Source of the DNA: Clostridiales bacterium
GTDB taxonomy: Bacteria; Bacillota; Clostridia; Oscillospirales; Oscillospiraceae
Length of the DNA: 64,000 bases
Assembly (NCBI GenBank): GCA_004554585.1
Contig: SFLH01000009.1
Location: forward strand, 19,204 to 83,203
Direction of reading: 5' to 3'
The position numbers and the translations under genes were made by a program. Below the pieces are notes generated by a model. It worked only from the letters and a program-made list of their open reading frames with translations, did no database searches and was not told the origin of the DNA. This document shows positions 40,694 through 48,663 of the stretch, piece by piece. Each line of letters starts with the position of its first letter. The first letter of the stretch is position 1.

Positions 40694-40699
40694 TAGCAA

Positions 40700-40718
40700 A
40701 AGTAATCACTGATTACTT
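40700..40718. promoter_or_regulatory. Palindromic operator on the fab transcription start
   Basis: AAGTAATCA-C-TGATTACTT, perfect 9-bp arms with one central base, covers the predicted start site. A bound repressor would block the promoter. The operon's own TetR regulator (50328-50912) is the first candidate ligand; a FabT-like MarR protein encoded elsewhere is the alternative. Confidence 0.6.
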
Positions 40719-40759
40719 AAATGAAAATTTTGAAACATCGACACATGGAGGTCATTATC

Positions 40760-40981
40760 ATGGTATTTGAAGCAATCGCAGAACTGGTGGCAGAGCGCGT
40801 GGAGAAGGACGTCTCCGAGATCACCATGGAGAGCAATTTCCGGGACCTGGGCATCGACTCCCTGGACACCGTGGAGCTGCTGATGAACCTGGAGGACAAG
40901 CTGGACATGGAGATCGAGCTGGACAAGAAGGTGGAGACCGTGGGTGACCTGGTGGCCTTCGTGGAGAGCAAGCGGGCATGA
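40760..40981 (+). CDS. acpP: Acyl carrier protein
   Basis: 73 residues, acidic four-helix protein. Ser34 in LGIDSLDTVELL is the phosphopantetheine site. GGAGGTC precedes ATG 40760. It carries the growing acyl chain in the cytoplasm. First gene of a twelve-gene operon; its stop overlaps fabK (ATGA). Confidence 0.96.
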   Translation: MVFEAIAELVAERVEKDVSEITMESNFRDLGIDSLDTVELLMNLEDKLDMEIELDKKVETVGDLVAFVESKRA

Positions 40982-41922
40982 TCCACACCCCGATATGTGA
41001 CCTGCTGGGCATCCAGTATCCCGTCTTTCAGGGGGGCATGGCCTGGATCGCCGACGGCAAGCTGGCCGCGGCGGTGTCCGAAGGGGGCGGCCTGGGGATC
41101 ATCGCCGCCGGCAACGCCCCCGGTGACTATGTGCGGGAGCAGATCCAGATTGCCAAGGGCCTGACCCGCCGCCCCTTTGGGGTGAACATCATGCTCATGA
41201 GCCCCTTTGCTGACCAGGTGGCCCAAGTGGCGGCCGAGGAAAAGGTGGCCGTGGTCACCACCGGCGCGGGCAACCCTGCCAAGTATATGGACCTGTGGCA
41301 TGGGGCCGGCATCCGGGTGATCCCGGTGGTGGCCTCGGTGGCCATGGCCAAGCTCATGACCCGCCAGGGGGCCGCCGCCCTCATTGCCGAGGGCGGGGAG
41401 AGCGGCGGACACGTGGGGGAGCTGACCACCATGGTCCTGGTACCCCAGATCTGTGACGCCACTGACCTGCCCGTTCTTGCTGCCGGCGGCATTGCCGACG
41501 GCCGGGGGGTGGCCGCCGCCTTCCTGCTGGGGGCCTGCGGGGTCCAGATGGGCACCCGCTTCCTCTGTGCAGAGGAGTGTACCATCCATCCCAACTACAA
41601 ACAGCGCATCCTCAAGGCCAACGACCTGTGCACCATGGTCACCGGCAAGCGCCTGGGCCATCCCGTGCGCAGCCTGCGCACCGCCTTTGCCCGCAACTAT
41701 GCCAAGGCCGAGTACGGCGGCATGGATGACGAGGCCCTGGAGGCCCTGGGCACCGGCGCCCTGCGCAAGGCCGTGGTGGAGGGCGACCTGGAGGAGGGGT
41801 GCTTCCTCTCCGGCCAGGCAGCTGCCATGGTCCACAAGATCCAGCCCGCGGCGGAGATCGTCCGCGAGGTCATGGAAGAGGCCGAGCCTGTGCTGAAAGG
41901 AGCCACGAAATGGGTAAGATAG
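40978..41922 (+). CDS. fabK: Enoyl-ACP reductase II (FabK)
   Basis: A 314-residue FMN-dependent TIM barrel of the nitronate monooxygenase/FabK family. PVFQGGMAWIADGKLAAAVSEGGGLG at the start, GGESGGHVG and AAGGIADGRGVAAAFLLGACGVQMGTRF for FMN and phosphate binding. It performs the last reduction of each elongation cycle and replaces FabI, which makes such organisms insensitive to triclosan-type FabI inhibitors. Coupled to acpP by ATGA. Confidence 0.94.
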   Translation: MIHTPICDLLGIQYPVFQGGMAWIADGKLAAAVSEGGGLGIIAAGNAPGDYVREQIQIAKGLTRRPFGVNIMLMSPFADQVAQVAAEEKVAVVTTGAGNPAKYMDLWHGAGIRVIPVVASVAMAKLMTRQGAAALIAEGGESGGHVGELTTMVLVPQICDATDLPVLAAGGIADGRGVAAAFLLGACGVQMGTRFLCAEECTIHPNYKQRILKANDLCTMVTGKRLGHPVRSLRTAFARNYAKAEYGGMDDEALEALGTGALRKAVVEGDLEEGCFLSGQAAAMVHKIQPAAEIVREVMEEAEPVLKGATKWVR

Positions 41923-42827
41923 CCTTTGTCTTTGCCGGCCAGGGGGCCCAGTTCCCCGGCATGGGCCAGGAGCTGGCCCAGTGCTCCCCGGCGGCGGCCA
42001 AGATCTTTGCAGAACTGGACGCCCTGCGTCCCGGCACCTCTCAGCAGTGCTTTGCCGGCACCGAGGAGGAGCTGAAAGAGACCAAAAATACCCAGCCCTG
42101 CATGTTTGCCGTGGAGCTGGCCTCCGCTGCCGCTCTGGCAGAGGGGGGGCTGCGGGCGGACATGACCGCTGGGTTTTCCCTGGGGGAGATCGCCGCGCTG
42201 ACCTACAGCGGGGCGGTGGACCTGGCCACCGGCTTCCACCTGGTCTGCCGCCGGGGGGAGCTGATGCAGGAAGCTGCCGAGGCGCAGCCCACTGCCATGG
42301 CGGCGGTGCTGAAGCTGTCCAACGAGGACGTGGAGAAGGTCTGCGCCCAGTTTGACCAGGTCTACCCCGTCAACTACAACTGTCCCGGCCAGGTGTCCGT
42401 GGCCTGTGCCAAGGAGCAGCTGGCCCCCTTCTCCGCCGCGGTGAAGGCCGCCGGCGGCCGGGCCCTGCCCCTGAAGGTCCGGGGGGGATTCCACTCTCCC
42501 TTCATGGCCTCGGCCGCCCAGGGCTTTGCCCAGGTGCTGGCCGCGTGTGAAGTGGGCCAGCCCCAGCTGCCCCTGTATGCCAACCGCACCGGCGAAGTCT
42601 ACGCCGGGGACCCCAAGGCCCTGCTCAGCCAGCAGATTGCCTCCCCCGTGCGCTGGGAGACCATCGTGCGCAACATGATCGCCGCCGGCGCGGACACCTT
42701 TGTGGAGATCGGGCCGGGCCAGACCCTGTGCGGCCTGATCGGCAAGATCGACAAGAACGTGAAAACCTACGCCCTGTCCGGCAAAGAGGACTTGGAGTGG
42801 ATCTTAAAGGAGGTCCCGGGATGCTGA
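41910..42827 (+). CDS. fabD: Malonyl-CoA:ACP transacylase
   Basis: 305 residues. FVFAGQGAQFPGMGQEL at the N-terminus, catalytic Ser90 in GFSLGEIAA (GHSLGE in most relatives, so His is Phe here), VRGGFHSPFM with the catalytic His, and VEIGPGQTLCGL. Transfers malonyl to ACP. Overlaps fabK by 13 bases; stop overlaps fabG. Confidence 0.95.
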   Translation: MGKIAFVFAGQGAQFPGMGQELAQCSPAAAKIFAELDALRPGTSQQCFAGTEEELKETKNTQPCMFAVELASAAALAEGGLRADMTAGFSLGEIAALTYSGAVDLATGFHLVCRRGELMQEAAEAQPTAMAAVLKLSNEDVEKVCAQFDQVYPVNYNCPGQVSVACAKEQLAPFSAAVKAAGGRALPLKVRGGFHSPFMASAAQGFAQVLAACEVGQPQLPLYANRTGEVYAGDPKALLSQQIASPVRWETIVRNMIAAGADTFVEIGPGQTLCGLIGKIDKNVKTYALSGKEDLEWILKEVPGC

Positions 42828-43555
42828 CAGGTAAAACGGCTCTGGTCACCGGGGGCTCCCGGGGGATCGGGGCGGCCATCGTGGAAAAACTGGCCTCTCA
42901 GGGGGCCAGCGTGGCGGTGGTCTATGCCGGCAGCCGGGAGGCCGCCGAGGCCCTGTGCGCCAAGTGCGGGGCGGATTTTTCCGTAAAAGCCCAGGCCTAC
43001 CAGTGCGACGTGGCGGACTTTGCCGCCGTGAAAGACCTGGTGGCCCAGGTGAAGAAGGACTTTGGGTCCGTGGACATCCTGGTCAACAACGCCGGGGTGA
43101 CCCAGGACGGCCTGCTGGCCATGATGAAGGAGGAGAGCTTCGACCGGGTGCTGGACGTGGACCTGAAGGGGGCCTTCAACTGCATCCGCCACTGTGCCGG
43201 CCTCTTTTTGCGCCAGAAGGCGGGGGCCATTGTGAACGTGAGCTCGGTCTCCGGCCTGATGGGCAATGCCGGCCAGGCCAACTACTCCGCGGCCAAGGCG
43301 GGGCTCATTGGCCTGACCAAGGCGGTGGCCAAGGAACTGGCCCCCAAGGGGATCACCTGCAACGCGGTGGCCCCGGGCTTTATCCAGACAGATATGACCA
43401 AGGACCTGTCCGGCCAGGACAACGGACTGCTGGCCGCCATCCCCCTGGGACGGATCGGTCAGCCCCAAGAGGTGGCCGAGGCAGTGGCCTTTCTGGCCTG
43501 CGCCCCCTACATCACCGGCGAGGTGCTGCGGGTGGACGGCGGCCTTGCCATGTGA
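42821..43555 (+). CDS. fabG: 3-oxoacyl-ACP reductase
   Basis: A 244-residue SDR with cofactor motif TGGSRGIGAAI, NNAG, catalytic Ser142, Tyr155 and Lys159 (NYSAAKAG) and the VAPGFIQTDMT loop. Reduces 3-oxoacyl-ACP with NADPH. Ends with GGLAM, usual for FabG. Starts 7 bases inside fabD, so translation is coupled. Confidence 0.96.
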   Translation: MLTGKTALVTGGSRGIGAAIVEKLASQGASVAVVYAGSREAAEALCAKCGADFSVKAQAYQCDVADFAAVKDLVAQVKKDFGSVDILVNNAGVTQDGLLAMMKEESFDRVLDVDLKGAFNCIRHCAGLFLRQKAGAIVNVSSVSGLMGNAGQANYSAAKAGLIGLTKAVAKELAPKGITCNAVAPGFIQTDMTKDLSGQDNGLLAAIPLGRIGQPQEVAEAVAFLACAPYITGEVLRVDGGLAM

Positions 43556-43570
43556 GGGAGGAAACAACCA

Positions 43571-44818
43571 ATGGAACAGAAACTGCGCAGAGTGGTGGTC
43601 ACCGGCCTGGGCGCCATCAGCCCCGTGGGCAACACCGTGGACGAGTGCTGGAACAACCTGAAAAACGGCGTGCACGGCATCGGTCCCATCACCCTTTTTG
43701 ACACCACCGACTACAAGACCAAAATCGCCGCAGAGGTGAAGAACTTCGATCCCCGGGCTTACATGGACAAGACCGAGGTCCTCCGCAGCGACGCCTTCTC
43801 CCAGTACGGCGTGGCCGCCGCCTGTCAGGCGGTGGAGGAGAGTGGGGTCATCGGCACCCTGCCCCCCGAGCGGGTGGCGGTGTACTTCGGCTCCGGCATC
43901 GGGGGCATCCGCACCTTTACCGAGGAGCACAACAAGCTCCTGGCCCGGGGGCCCAAGCGGGTCTCCCCCTATTTCATCCCCATGCTCATCGCCAACATGG
44001 CCGCCGGCATGATCGCCATCCGCTTTGACTGCCGGGGAGCCGCCATGCCCGCCGTCACCGCCTGCGCCTCGGGCACCAATGCCATCGGTGAGGCCATGCG
44101 GGCCATCCGCCACGGCTATGCCGACGCGGTGATCACCGGCGGCGCCGAGGCCGCCATCTCCGAGTGCGGCGTGGCGGGCTTCATCAACATGCAGGCCCTG
44201 TCCACCTCTGAGGACCCCAACGCCGCCTGCCTGCCCTTCGACAAGCGCCGGGGTGGCTTCGTCATCGGCGAGGGGGGCGCAGCCCTGGTGCTGGAGGAGT
44301 ATGAGCACGCCGTGAAGCGCGGCGCCAAGATCTACGGCGAGGTGTGCGGCTACGGCGCCACCTGCGATGCCTTCCACATCACCGCCCCCCGCCCCGACGG
44401 CACCGCCGGGGCTGCGGCCATCCGCCAGGCCATGGAGGAGGCCGGGTATCAGACCGGGGAGCGGGTCTACATCAACGCCCACGGCACCGGCACCCCCATG
44501 AACGACTCCCTGGAGACCCAGGTGGTCAAGCTGGCCCTGGGGGAGGAAGAGGCCAAGAAGAACTACATGAGCTCCACCAAGTCCATGACCGGCCACATGC
44601 TGGGGGCTGCTGGGGCCATCGAGGCCATTGCCTGCCTGAAGGCCCTCAACGAGGGTATCCTGCCCCCCACCATCAACCTGCTGGACCCCGACCCGGCCTG
44701 TGACCTGAACTACGTGCCCAACCAGGCCATCCAGACCTCGGTGGATCTGGTGCTGTCCAACTCCCTGGGCTTCGGGGGCCACAACGCCTGCATTGCCTTC
44801 CGGAAGGTGAGTGTATGA
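43571..44818 (+). CDS. fabF: 3-oxoacyl-ACP synthase II
   Basis: A 415-residue thiolase-fold condensing enzyme. Active-site Cys165 in TACASGTNAI, His in NAHGTGTP (about 305) and His in STKSMTGHMLGAAGA (about 342). Elongates acyl-ACP with malonyl-ACP. No fabH (initiating synthase) is seen in the operon. Stop overlaps accB (ATGA). Confidence 0.97.
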   Translation: MEQKLRRVVVTGLGAISPVGNTVDECWNNLKNGVHGIGPITLFDTTDYKTKIAAEVKNFDPRAYMDKTEVLRSDAFSQYGVAAACQAVEESGVIGTLPPERVAVYFGSGIGGIRTFTEEHNKLLARGPKRVSPYFIPMLIANMAAGMIAIRFDCRGAAMPAVTACASGTNAIGEAMRAIRHGYADAVITGGAEAAISECGVAGFINMQALSTSEDPNAACLPFDKRRGGFVIGEGGAALVLEEYEHAVKRGAKIYGEVCGYGATCDAFHITAPRPDGTAGAAAIRQAMEEAGYQTGERVYINAHGTGTPMNDSLETQVVKLALGEEEAKKNYMSSTKSMTGHMLGAAGAIEAIACLKALNEGILPPTINLLDPDPACDLNYVPNQAIQTSVDLVLSNSLGFGGHNACIAFRKVSV

Positions 44819-45252
44819 ACGACACGGACATCAGAAAATACGCCGACTTGATGCGGGAACTGGACCTGACCGGCCTGGAGATCACGGAGAATGACCGGGT
44901 GGTCCGCCTGGAGCGGGCCCCCGCGGTCTCCACCTTGCCCCGGGAGACGGTGGCCGTGGCCGCTGCCCCGGCGGAGGCCGCCCCCGCCCCAGCGGCCGGG
45001 GCGGCAGAAGAGGGCGACGTGGTGACCTCCCCCATGGTGGGGGTCTTCTATGCCGCCCCGGCGGAGAACGCCGAGCCCTTCGTCAAGGTGGGCGACCACG
45101 TTAAGCGGGGCCAGACCCTGTGCATCGTGGAGGCCATGAAGCTCATGAACGAGATCATGGCGGAAACGGACGGGGAGATCGTGGCCGTCTGCGCCGAGAA
45201 CGGCCAGGTGGTGGACTACGGCTGCCCCCTGTTCCGCATCAAAGGGCGGTAA
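44815..45252 (+). CDS. accB: Biotin carboxyl carrier protein of acetyl-CoA carboxylase
   Basis: 145 residues: N-terminal helix region, Ala/Pro-rich linker (about 45-65) and a biotinyl domain with the biotin lysine Lys109 in VEAMKLMNE. Carries carboxybiotin between AccC and AccAD. Coupled to fabF by a 4-base overlap. Confidence 0.96.
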   Translation: MNDTDIRKYADLMRELDLTGLEITENDRVVRLERAPAVSTLPRETVAVAAAPAEAAPAPAAGAAEEGDVVTSPMVGVFYAAPAENAEPFVKVGDHVKRGQTLCIVEAMKLMNEIMAETDGEIVAVCAENGQVVDYGCPLFRIKGR

Positions 45253-45262
45253 GGAGGATACC

Positions 45263-45700
45263 ATGCAGCAAGACGAGATCAAAACCATCCTGCCCCACCG
45301 GGACAACATGCTCCTGCTGGACCAGCTGGACAAAGAGGGCGACATCGCCCACGGCCAGTATCGGGTCCGGGGGGACGAATGGTTCCTCCAGGGGCATTTC
45401 CCCGGCGCCCCGGTGGTGCCGGGGGTCATCCTGTGTGAGATTCTGGCCCAGTCGGCGGCCATCCTCATGCGGGAATCCCTCACCCCGGAGACCCTGCCCA
45501 TGTACACCAGCATGAAGGACGTGCGCTTCCGGGCCCCGGTGCTGCCGGGGGACCTGTTTGAGACCCGCTGCCGGATCACCCGGGCCAAGCACCCCTTCTA
45601 CTTCATCCAAGGGGAGGGCTACGTGGGGGACACCCTGTGCGTGAAGGGGGAGTTCTCCTTCGGCATCACGGAGAAAGCCATATGTTTTCAAAGATCCTGA
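45263..45700 (+). CDS. fabZ: 3-hydroxyacyl-ACP dehydratase
   Basis: A 145-residue hot-dog fold. Catalytic His in LPHRDNMLLLD, GHFPGAPVVPGVILCEILAQ with the catalytic acidic residue, and VRFRAPVLPGD. Dehydrates 3-hydroxyacyl-ACP. AAGGAGG precedes the ATG. The 3' end overlaps accC by 19 bases. Confidence 0.96.
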   Translation: MQQDEIKTILPHRDNMLLLDQLDKEGDIAHGQYRVRGDEWFLQGHFPGAPVVPGVILCEILAQSAAILMRESLTPETLPMYTSMKDVRFRAPVLPGDLFETRCRITRAKHPFYFIQGEGYVGDTLCVKGEFSFGITEKAICFQRS

Positions 45701-46989
45701 TCGCCAACCGGGGGGAGATCGCCGTTCGGGTGATCCGGGCCTGCAAGGAGATGGGCATCGACACGGTGGCCATCTACTCCCAGGCCGACCAGGACGCCCT
45801 CCACGTGGCCCTGGCCGATGAGAGCTACTGCGTGGGCGGGGCCTCTCCCGCCGACAGCTACCTCAACCAGGAGCGGGTGGTCTCCGCCGCCCTGGCCTCC
45901 GGGGCCCAGGCCATCCACCCAGGCTACGGCTTTCTGTCGGAAAACGCAGAGTTTGCCGCCCTGTGCCGCAAAAACGGCCTGGTGTTCATCGGGCCCGACC
46001 CGGAGAGCATGGAACGTTTGAGTGACAAGGCGGCCCTGAAGCAGATCATGGGGAGCCACGGCCTGGAGGTCATCCCCGGCACCCAGGTCCTGGCCAGCGC
46101 CCAGGAGGCCCTGGCCGCCGGGGCGCGGATCGGCTATCCGGTGATGCTCAAGGCCAGCGCCGGCGGCGGCGGCCGGGGCATCCGCCTGGTGAGCGCCCCC
46201 AACGAGATGGCCCAGGCCTATGCCCTGGCCGTGGCCGAGGGGGAGGCCTCCTTTGGGGACGGCTCGGTCTACATGGAAAAATTCGTCCACCCCGCCCGGC
46301 ACATCGAGGTCCAGATTCTGGCCGATGAGGCGGGCAATGTGGTCTGTCTGGGGGAGCGGGATTGCTCCGTCCAGCGCCACCACCAGAAGCTCATCGAGGA
46401 GTCCCCCTCTCCGGCGGTCAGCCGTTCCCAGCGCAAGAAGCTCATGGACCTGTGCGCCCGGGCGGTCCAGGCCATCGGCTATGTGGGGGTGGGCACCCTG
46501 GAGTTTCTCCTGGACCGGGACGGCCGGTTCTGGTTCATGGAGATGAACCTGCGCCTGCAGGTGGAGCACGGGGTGACGGAGATGCTCACCAGCATCGACC
46601 TGGTCAAGTGGCAGATCCGCGCCGCCGCCGGGGTTCCTTTGAACTTCCGGCAGCAGCACGTGGACCTCACCGGGGCCTGCGTGGAGTGCCGCATCAACGC
46701 GGTCCGGCCGGGCAGGCTCACCATGCTCCACGTGCCCGGGGGGCCCTTTGTGCGCTTTGACACCTATCTGGTCACCGGGCTGACCGTCTCCCCCTACTAT
46801 GACTCCCTGCTGGGCAAGCTCATCGTCTACGCCGGCACCCGGGAGGAGGCCATGCGCAAGATGAAGGCCGCCCTGTGCGAGCTGGTCATCGAGGGCATCG
46901 AGACCAACATCGAAGAACAGCTGGCCCTGGTCAGCGACCCCCGGTTCATGTCCGGGGACTATGATCTAACCTTTATGGAAGGCAGGTGA
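45682..46989 (+). CDS. accC: Biotin carboxylase subunit of acetyl-CoA carboxylase
   Basis: A 435-residue ATP-grasp enzyme, a little shorter than the usual 445-450. KILIANRGEIAVRVIRACKEMG, ASAGGGGRGIRLV glycine loop, CSVQRHHQKLIEESPS and EMNLRLQVEHGVTE. ATP-dependent carboxylation of biotin on AccB. Start 45682 is inside fabZ, translationally coupled. Confidence 0.97.
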   Translation: MFSKILIANRGEIAVRVIRACKEMGIDTVAIYSQADQDALHVALADESYCVGGASPADSYLNQERVVSAALASGAQAIHPGYGFLSENAEFAALCRKNGLVFIGPDPESMERLSDKAALKQIMGSHGLEVIPGTQVLASAQEALAAGARIGYPVMLKASAGGGGRGIRLVSAPNEMAQAYALAVAEGEASFGDGSVYMEKFVHPARHIEVQILADEAGNVVCLGERDCSVQRHHQKLIEESPSPAVSRSQRKKLMDLCARAVQAIGYVGVGTLEFLLDRDGRFWFMEMNLRLQVEHGVTEMLTSIDLVKWQIRAAAGVPLNFRQQHVDLTGACVECRINAVRPGRLTMLHVPGGPFVRFDTYLVTGLTVSPYYDSLLGKLIVYAGTREEAMRKMKAALCELVIEGIETNIEEQLALVSDPRFMSGDYDLTFMEGR

Positions 46990-47861
46990 CACCGTTGCCC
47001 TTTCTGCACTTTCGTCACACACCCAAAAATGAGCTGGAAAAGGGAGGCCGCACAGCGGCGCTGGTCCAGGCCGACGCCAGCGAGCCGGAAAAGACCTGTC
47101 CCAACTGCCACAAGTCCATCCCTGTCAGCCGCCTGTGGGCCAACTGGAACACCTGTCCCTGCGGCCATCACTTCCGCCTGAGCGGGCGGCAGCGGCTGCG
47201 GTTTCTCACCGACAAGGGCTCCTTTCAGGAGCTCTTTGCCGGCATGACCGGGGGAGACCCCCTGGACTTTCCCGGCTACCAGGAGAAGCTGGAATCGGTG
47301 CGCAGCGCCAGCAGCGAGAGCGAAGGCGTGCTGTGCGGCACCGCCGCCATCGGCGGCCAGCCCTGCTGCCTGTTCCTCATGGAGCCCTACTTCATGATGG
47401 GCAGCATGGGCACCGTGGTGGGGGAGAAGATCACCAGCCTCTTTGAATACGCCACCAAGTACAGCCTGCCTGTGGTGGGCTACACCGTCTCCGGCGGGGC
47501 CCGGATGCAGGAAGGGCTGCTGTCCCTGATGCAGATGCCCAAGACCAGCGGGGCGGTCAAGCGCCACAGTGACGCGGGGCTGTTTTACTGTGTGGTCCTC
47601 ACCGACCCTACCACCGGCGGGGTCACCGCCAGCTTTGCCATGGAGGGAGACGTGATCCTGGCCGAGCCCGGGGCCACCGTGGGCTTTGCCGGGGCCCGGG
47701 TGGTGGAGCAGACCACCCGCAAGGCCCTGCCCAAGGGCTTCCAGACGGCAGAGTTTCTGCAAAAGCACGGCTTTGTGGACGCCATCGTCCCCCGGCGGGA
47801 CCAGCGGGAGGTGCTCTCCTTCCTCCTGAAGCTCCACCAGAGAGGGGAGGCAGTGAGATGA
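46986..47861 (+). CDS. accD: Acetyl-CoA carboxylase carboxyltransferase subunit beta
   Basis: 291 residues. N-terminal zinc finger CPNCHKSIPV ... CPCGHHF, then a crotonase-fold carboxyltransferase (VVGYTVSGGARMQEG, DPTTGGVTASFAM). Start is GTG 46986 overlapping the accC stop; TTG 46995, 5 bases after AGGTGA, is an alternative. Works as a heterotetramer with AccA. The stop overlaps accA. Confidence 0.95.
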   Translation: MTPLPFLHFRHTPKNELEKGGRTAALVQADASEPEKTCPNCHKSIPVSRLWANWNTCPCGHHFRLSGRQRLRFLTDKGSFQELFAGMTGGDPLDFPGYQEKLESVRSASSESEGVLCGTAAIGGQPCCLFLMEPYFMMGSMGTVVGEKITSLFEYATKYSLPVVGYTVSGGARMQEGLLSLMQMPKTSGAVKRHSDAGLFYCVVLTDPTTGGVTASFAMEGDVILAEPGATVGFAGARVVEQTTRKALPKGFQTAEFLQKHGFVDAIVPRRDQREVLSFLLKLHQRGEAVR

Positions 47862-48652
47862 GTACCCCAGCCTATGACATTGTAAAACTGGCCCGGGCCA
47901 ACAAGCGGCCCACGGGCATGGACTATATTCAAAATCTGTGCGCCGACTTTTTCGAGCTCCACGGGGACCGGCGCTATGCCGACGACGGGGCCGTCATCGG
48001 CGGCGTGGGCCACTTCCGGGGCATCCCGGTGACCATGGTGGCCATTGAGAAGGGCCACAGCGCCAAGGAGCGCCTGGCCCGGAACTTCGGCGCCCCTCAT
48101 CCCGAGGGCTACCGCAAAGCCCTGCGCCTGATGAAGCAGGCGGAAAAATTCCACCGGCCGGTCCTATGCTTCGTGGACACCTCCGGGGCCTACTGCGGCA
48201 TCGGGGCGGAAGAGCGGGGCCAGGGCCAGGCCATTGCGGAAAACCTCATGGAGATGATGACCCTGAACACCCCGGTGATCACCGTGCTCATCGGGGAGGG
48301 GGGTAGCGGCGGGGCCCTGGCCCTGTCGGTGGCCGACCGGGTCTGGATGCTGGAAAACGCCGTCTACTCGGTCATCTCCCCCGAGGGCTGCGCCAGCATC
48401 CTGTGGAAGGACGCGGGCAAGGCCGACGAGGCGGCCCAGCGGCTCAAACTCACCGCCCGGGACGCCCTGCGCCTGGGGATCATTGAGGCCATCGTCCCCG
48501 AGCGGGAGCTGGGCCAGCGGGGCTTTTACACCCTGCTGGCCGACCGGCTGGAGAAGGAACTGCACCTGCTGCTGGGGCAGCCGGACCTGCTGGCCCGGCG
48601 CTATCAGCGCTTTCGCGCCCTTGGCCGGCCCAGCGTGCCGGCGGCGGAGTGA
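47858..48652 (+). CDS. accA: Acetyl-CoA carboxylase carboxyltransferase subunit alpha
   Basis: 264 residues. DYIQNLCADFFELHGDRRYADD, GAPHPEGYRKALRLMKQAEKF, VDTSGAYCGIGAEERGQ and IGEGGSGGALALSVADRVWMLENAVYSVISPEGCASI are AccA hallmarks. It lacks the N-terminal extension (about 50 residues) of the enterobacterial subunit, normal for this group. Coupled to accD by ATGA. Confidence 0.96.
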   Translation: MSTPAYDIVKLARANKRPTGMDYIQNLCADFFELHGDRRYADDGAVIGGVGHFRGIPVTMVAIEKGHSAKERLARNFGAPHPEGYRKALRLMKQAEKFHRPVLCFVDTSGAYCGIGAEERGQGQAIAENLMEMMTLNTPVITVLIGEGGSGGALALSVADRVWMLENAVYSVISPEGCASILWKDAGKADEAAQRLKLTARDALRLGIIEAIVPERELGQRGFYTLLADRLEKELHLLLGQPDLLARRYQRFRALGRPSVPAAE

Positions 48653-48663
48653 GGGGGAACGGG

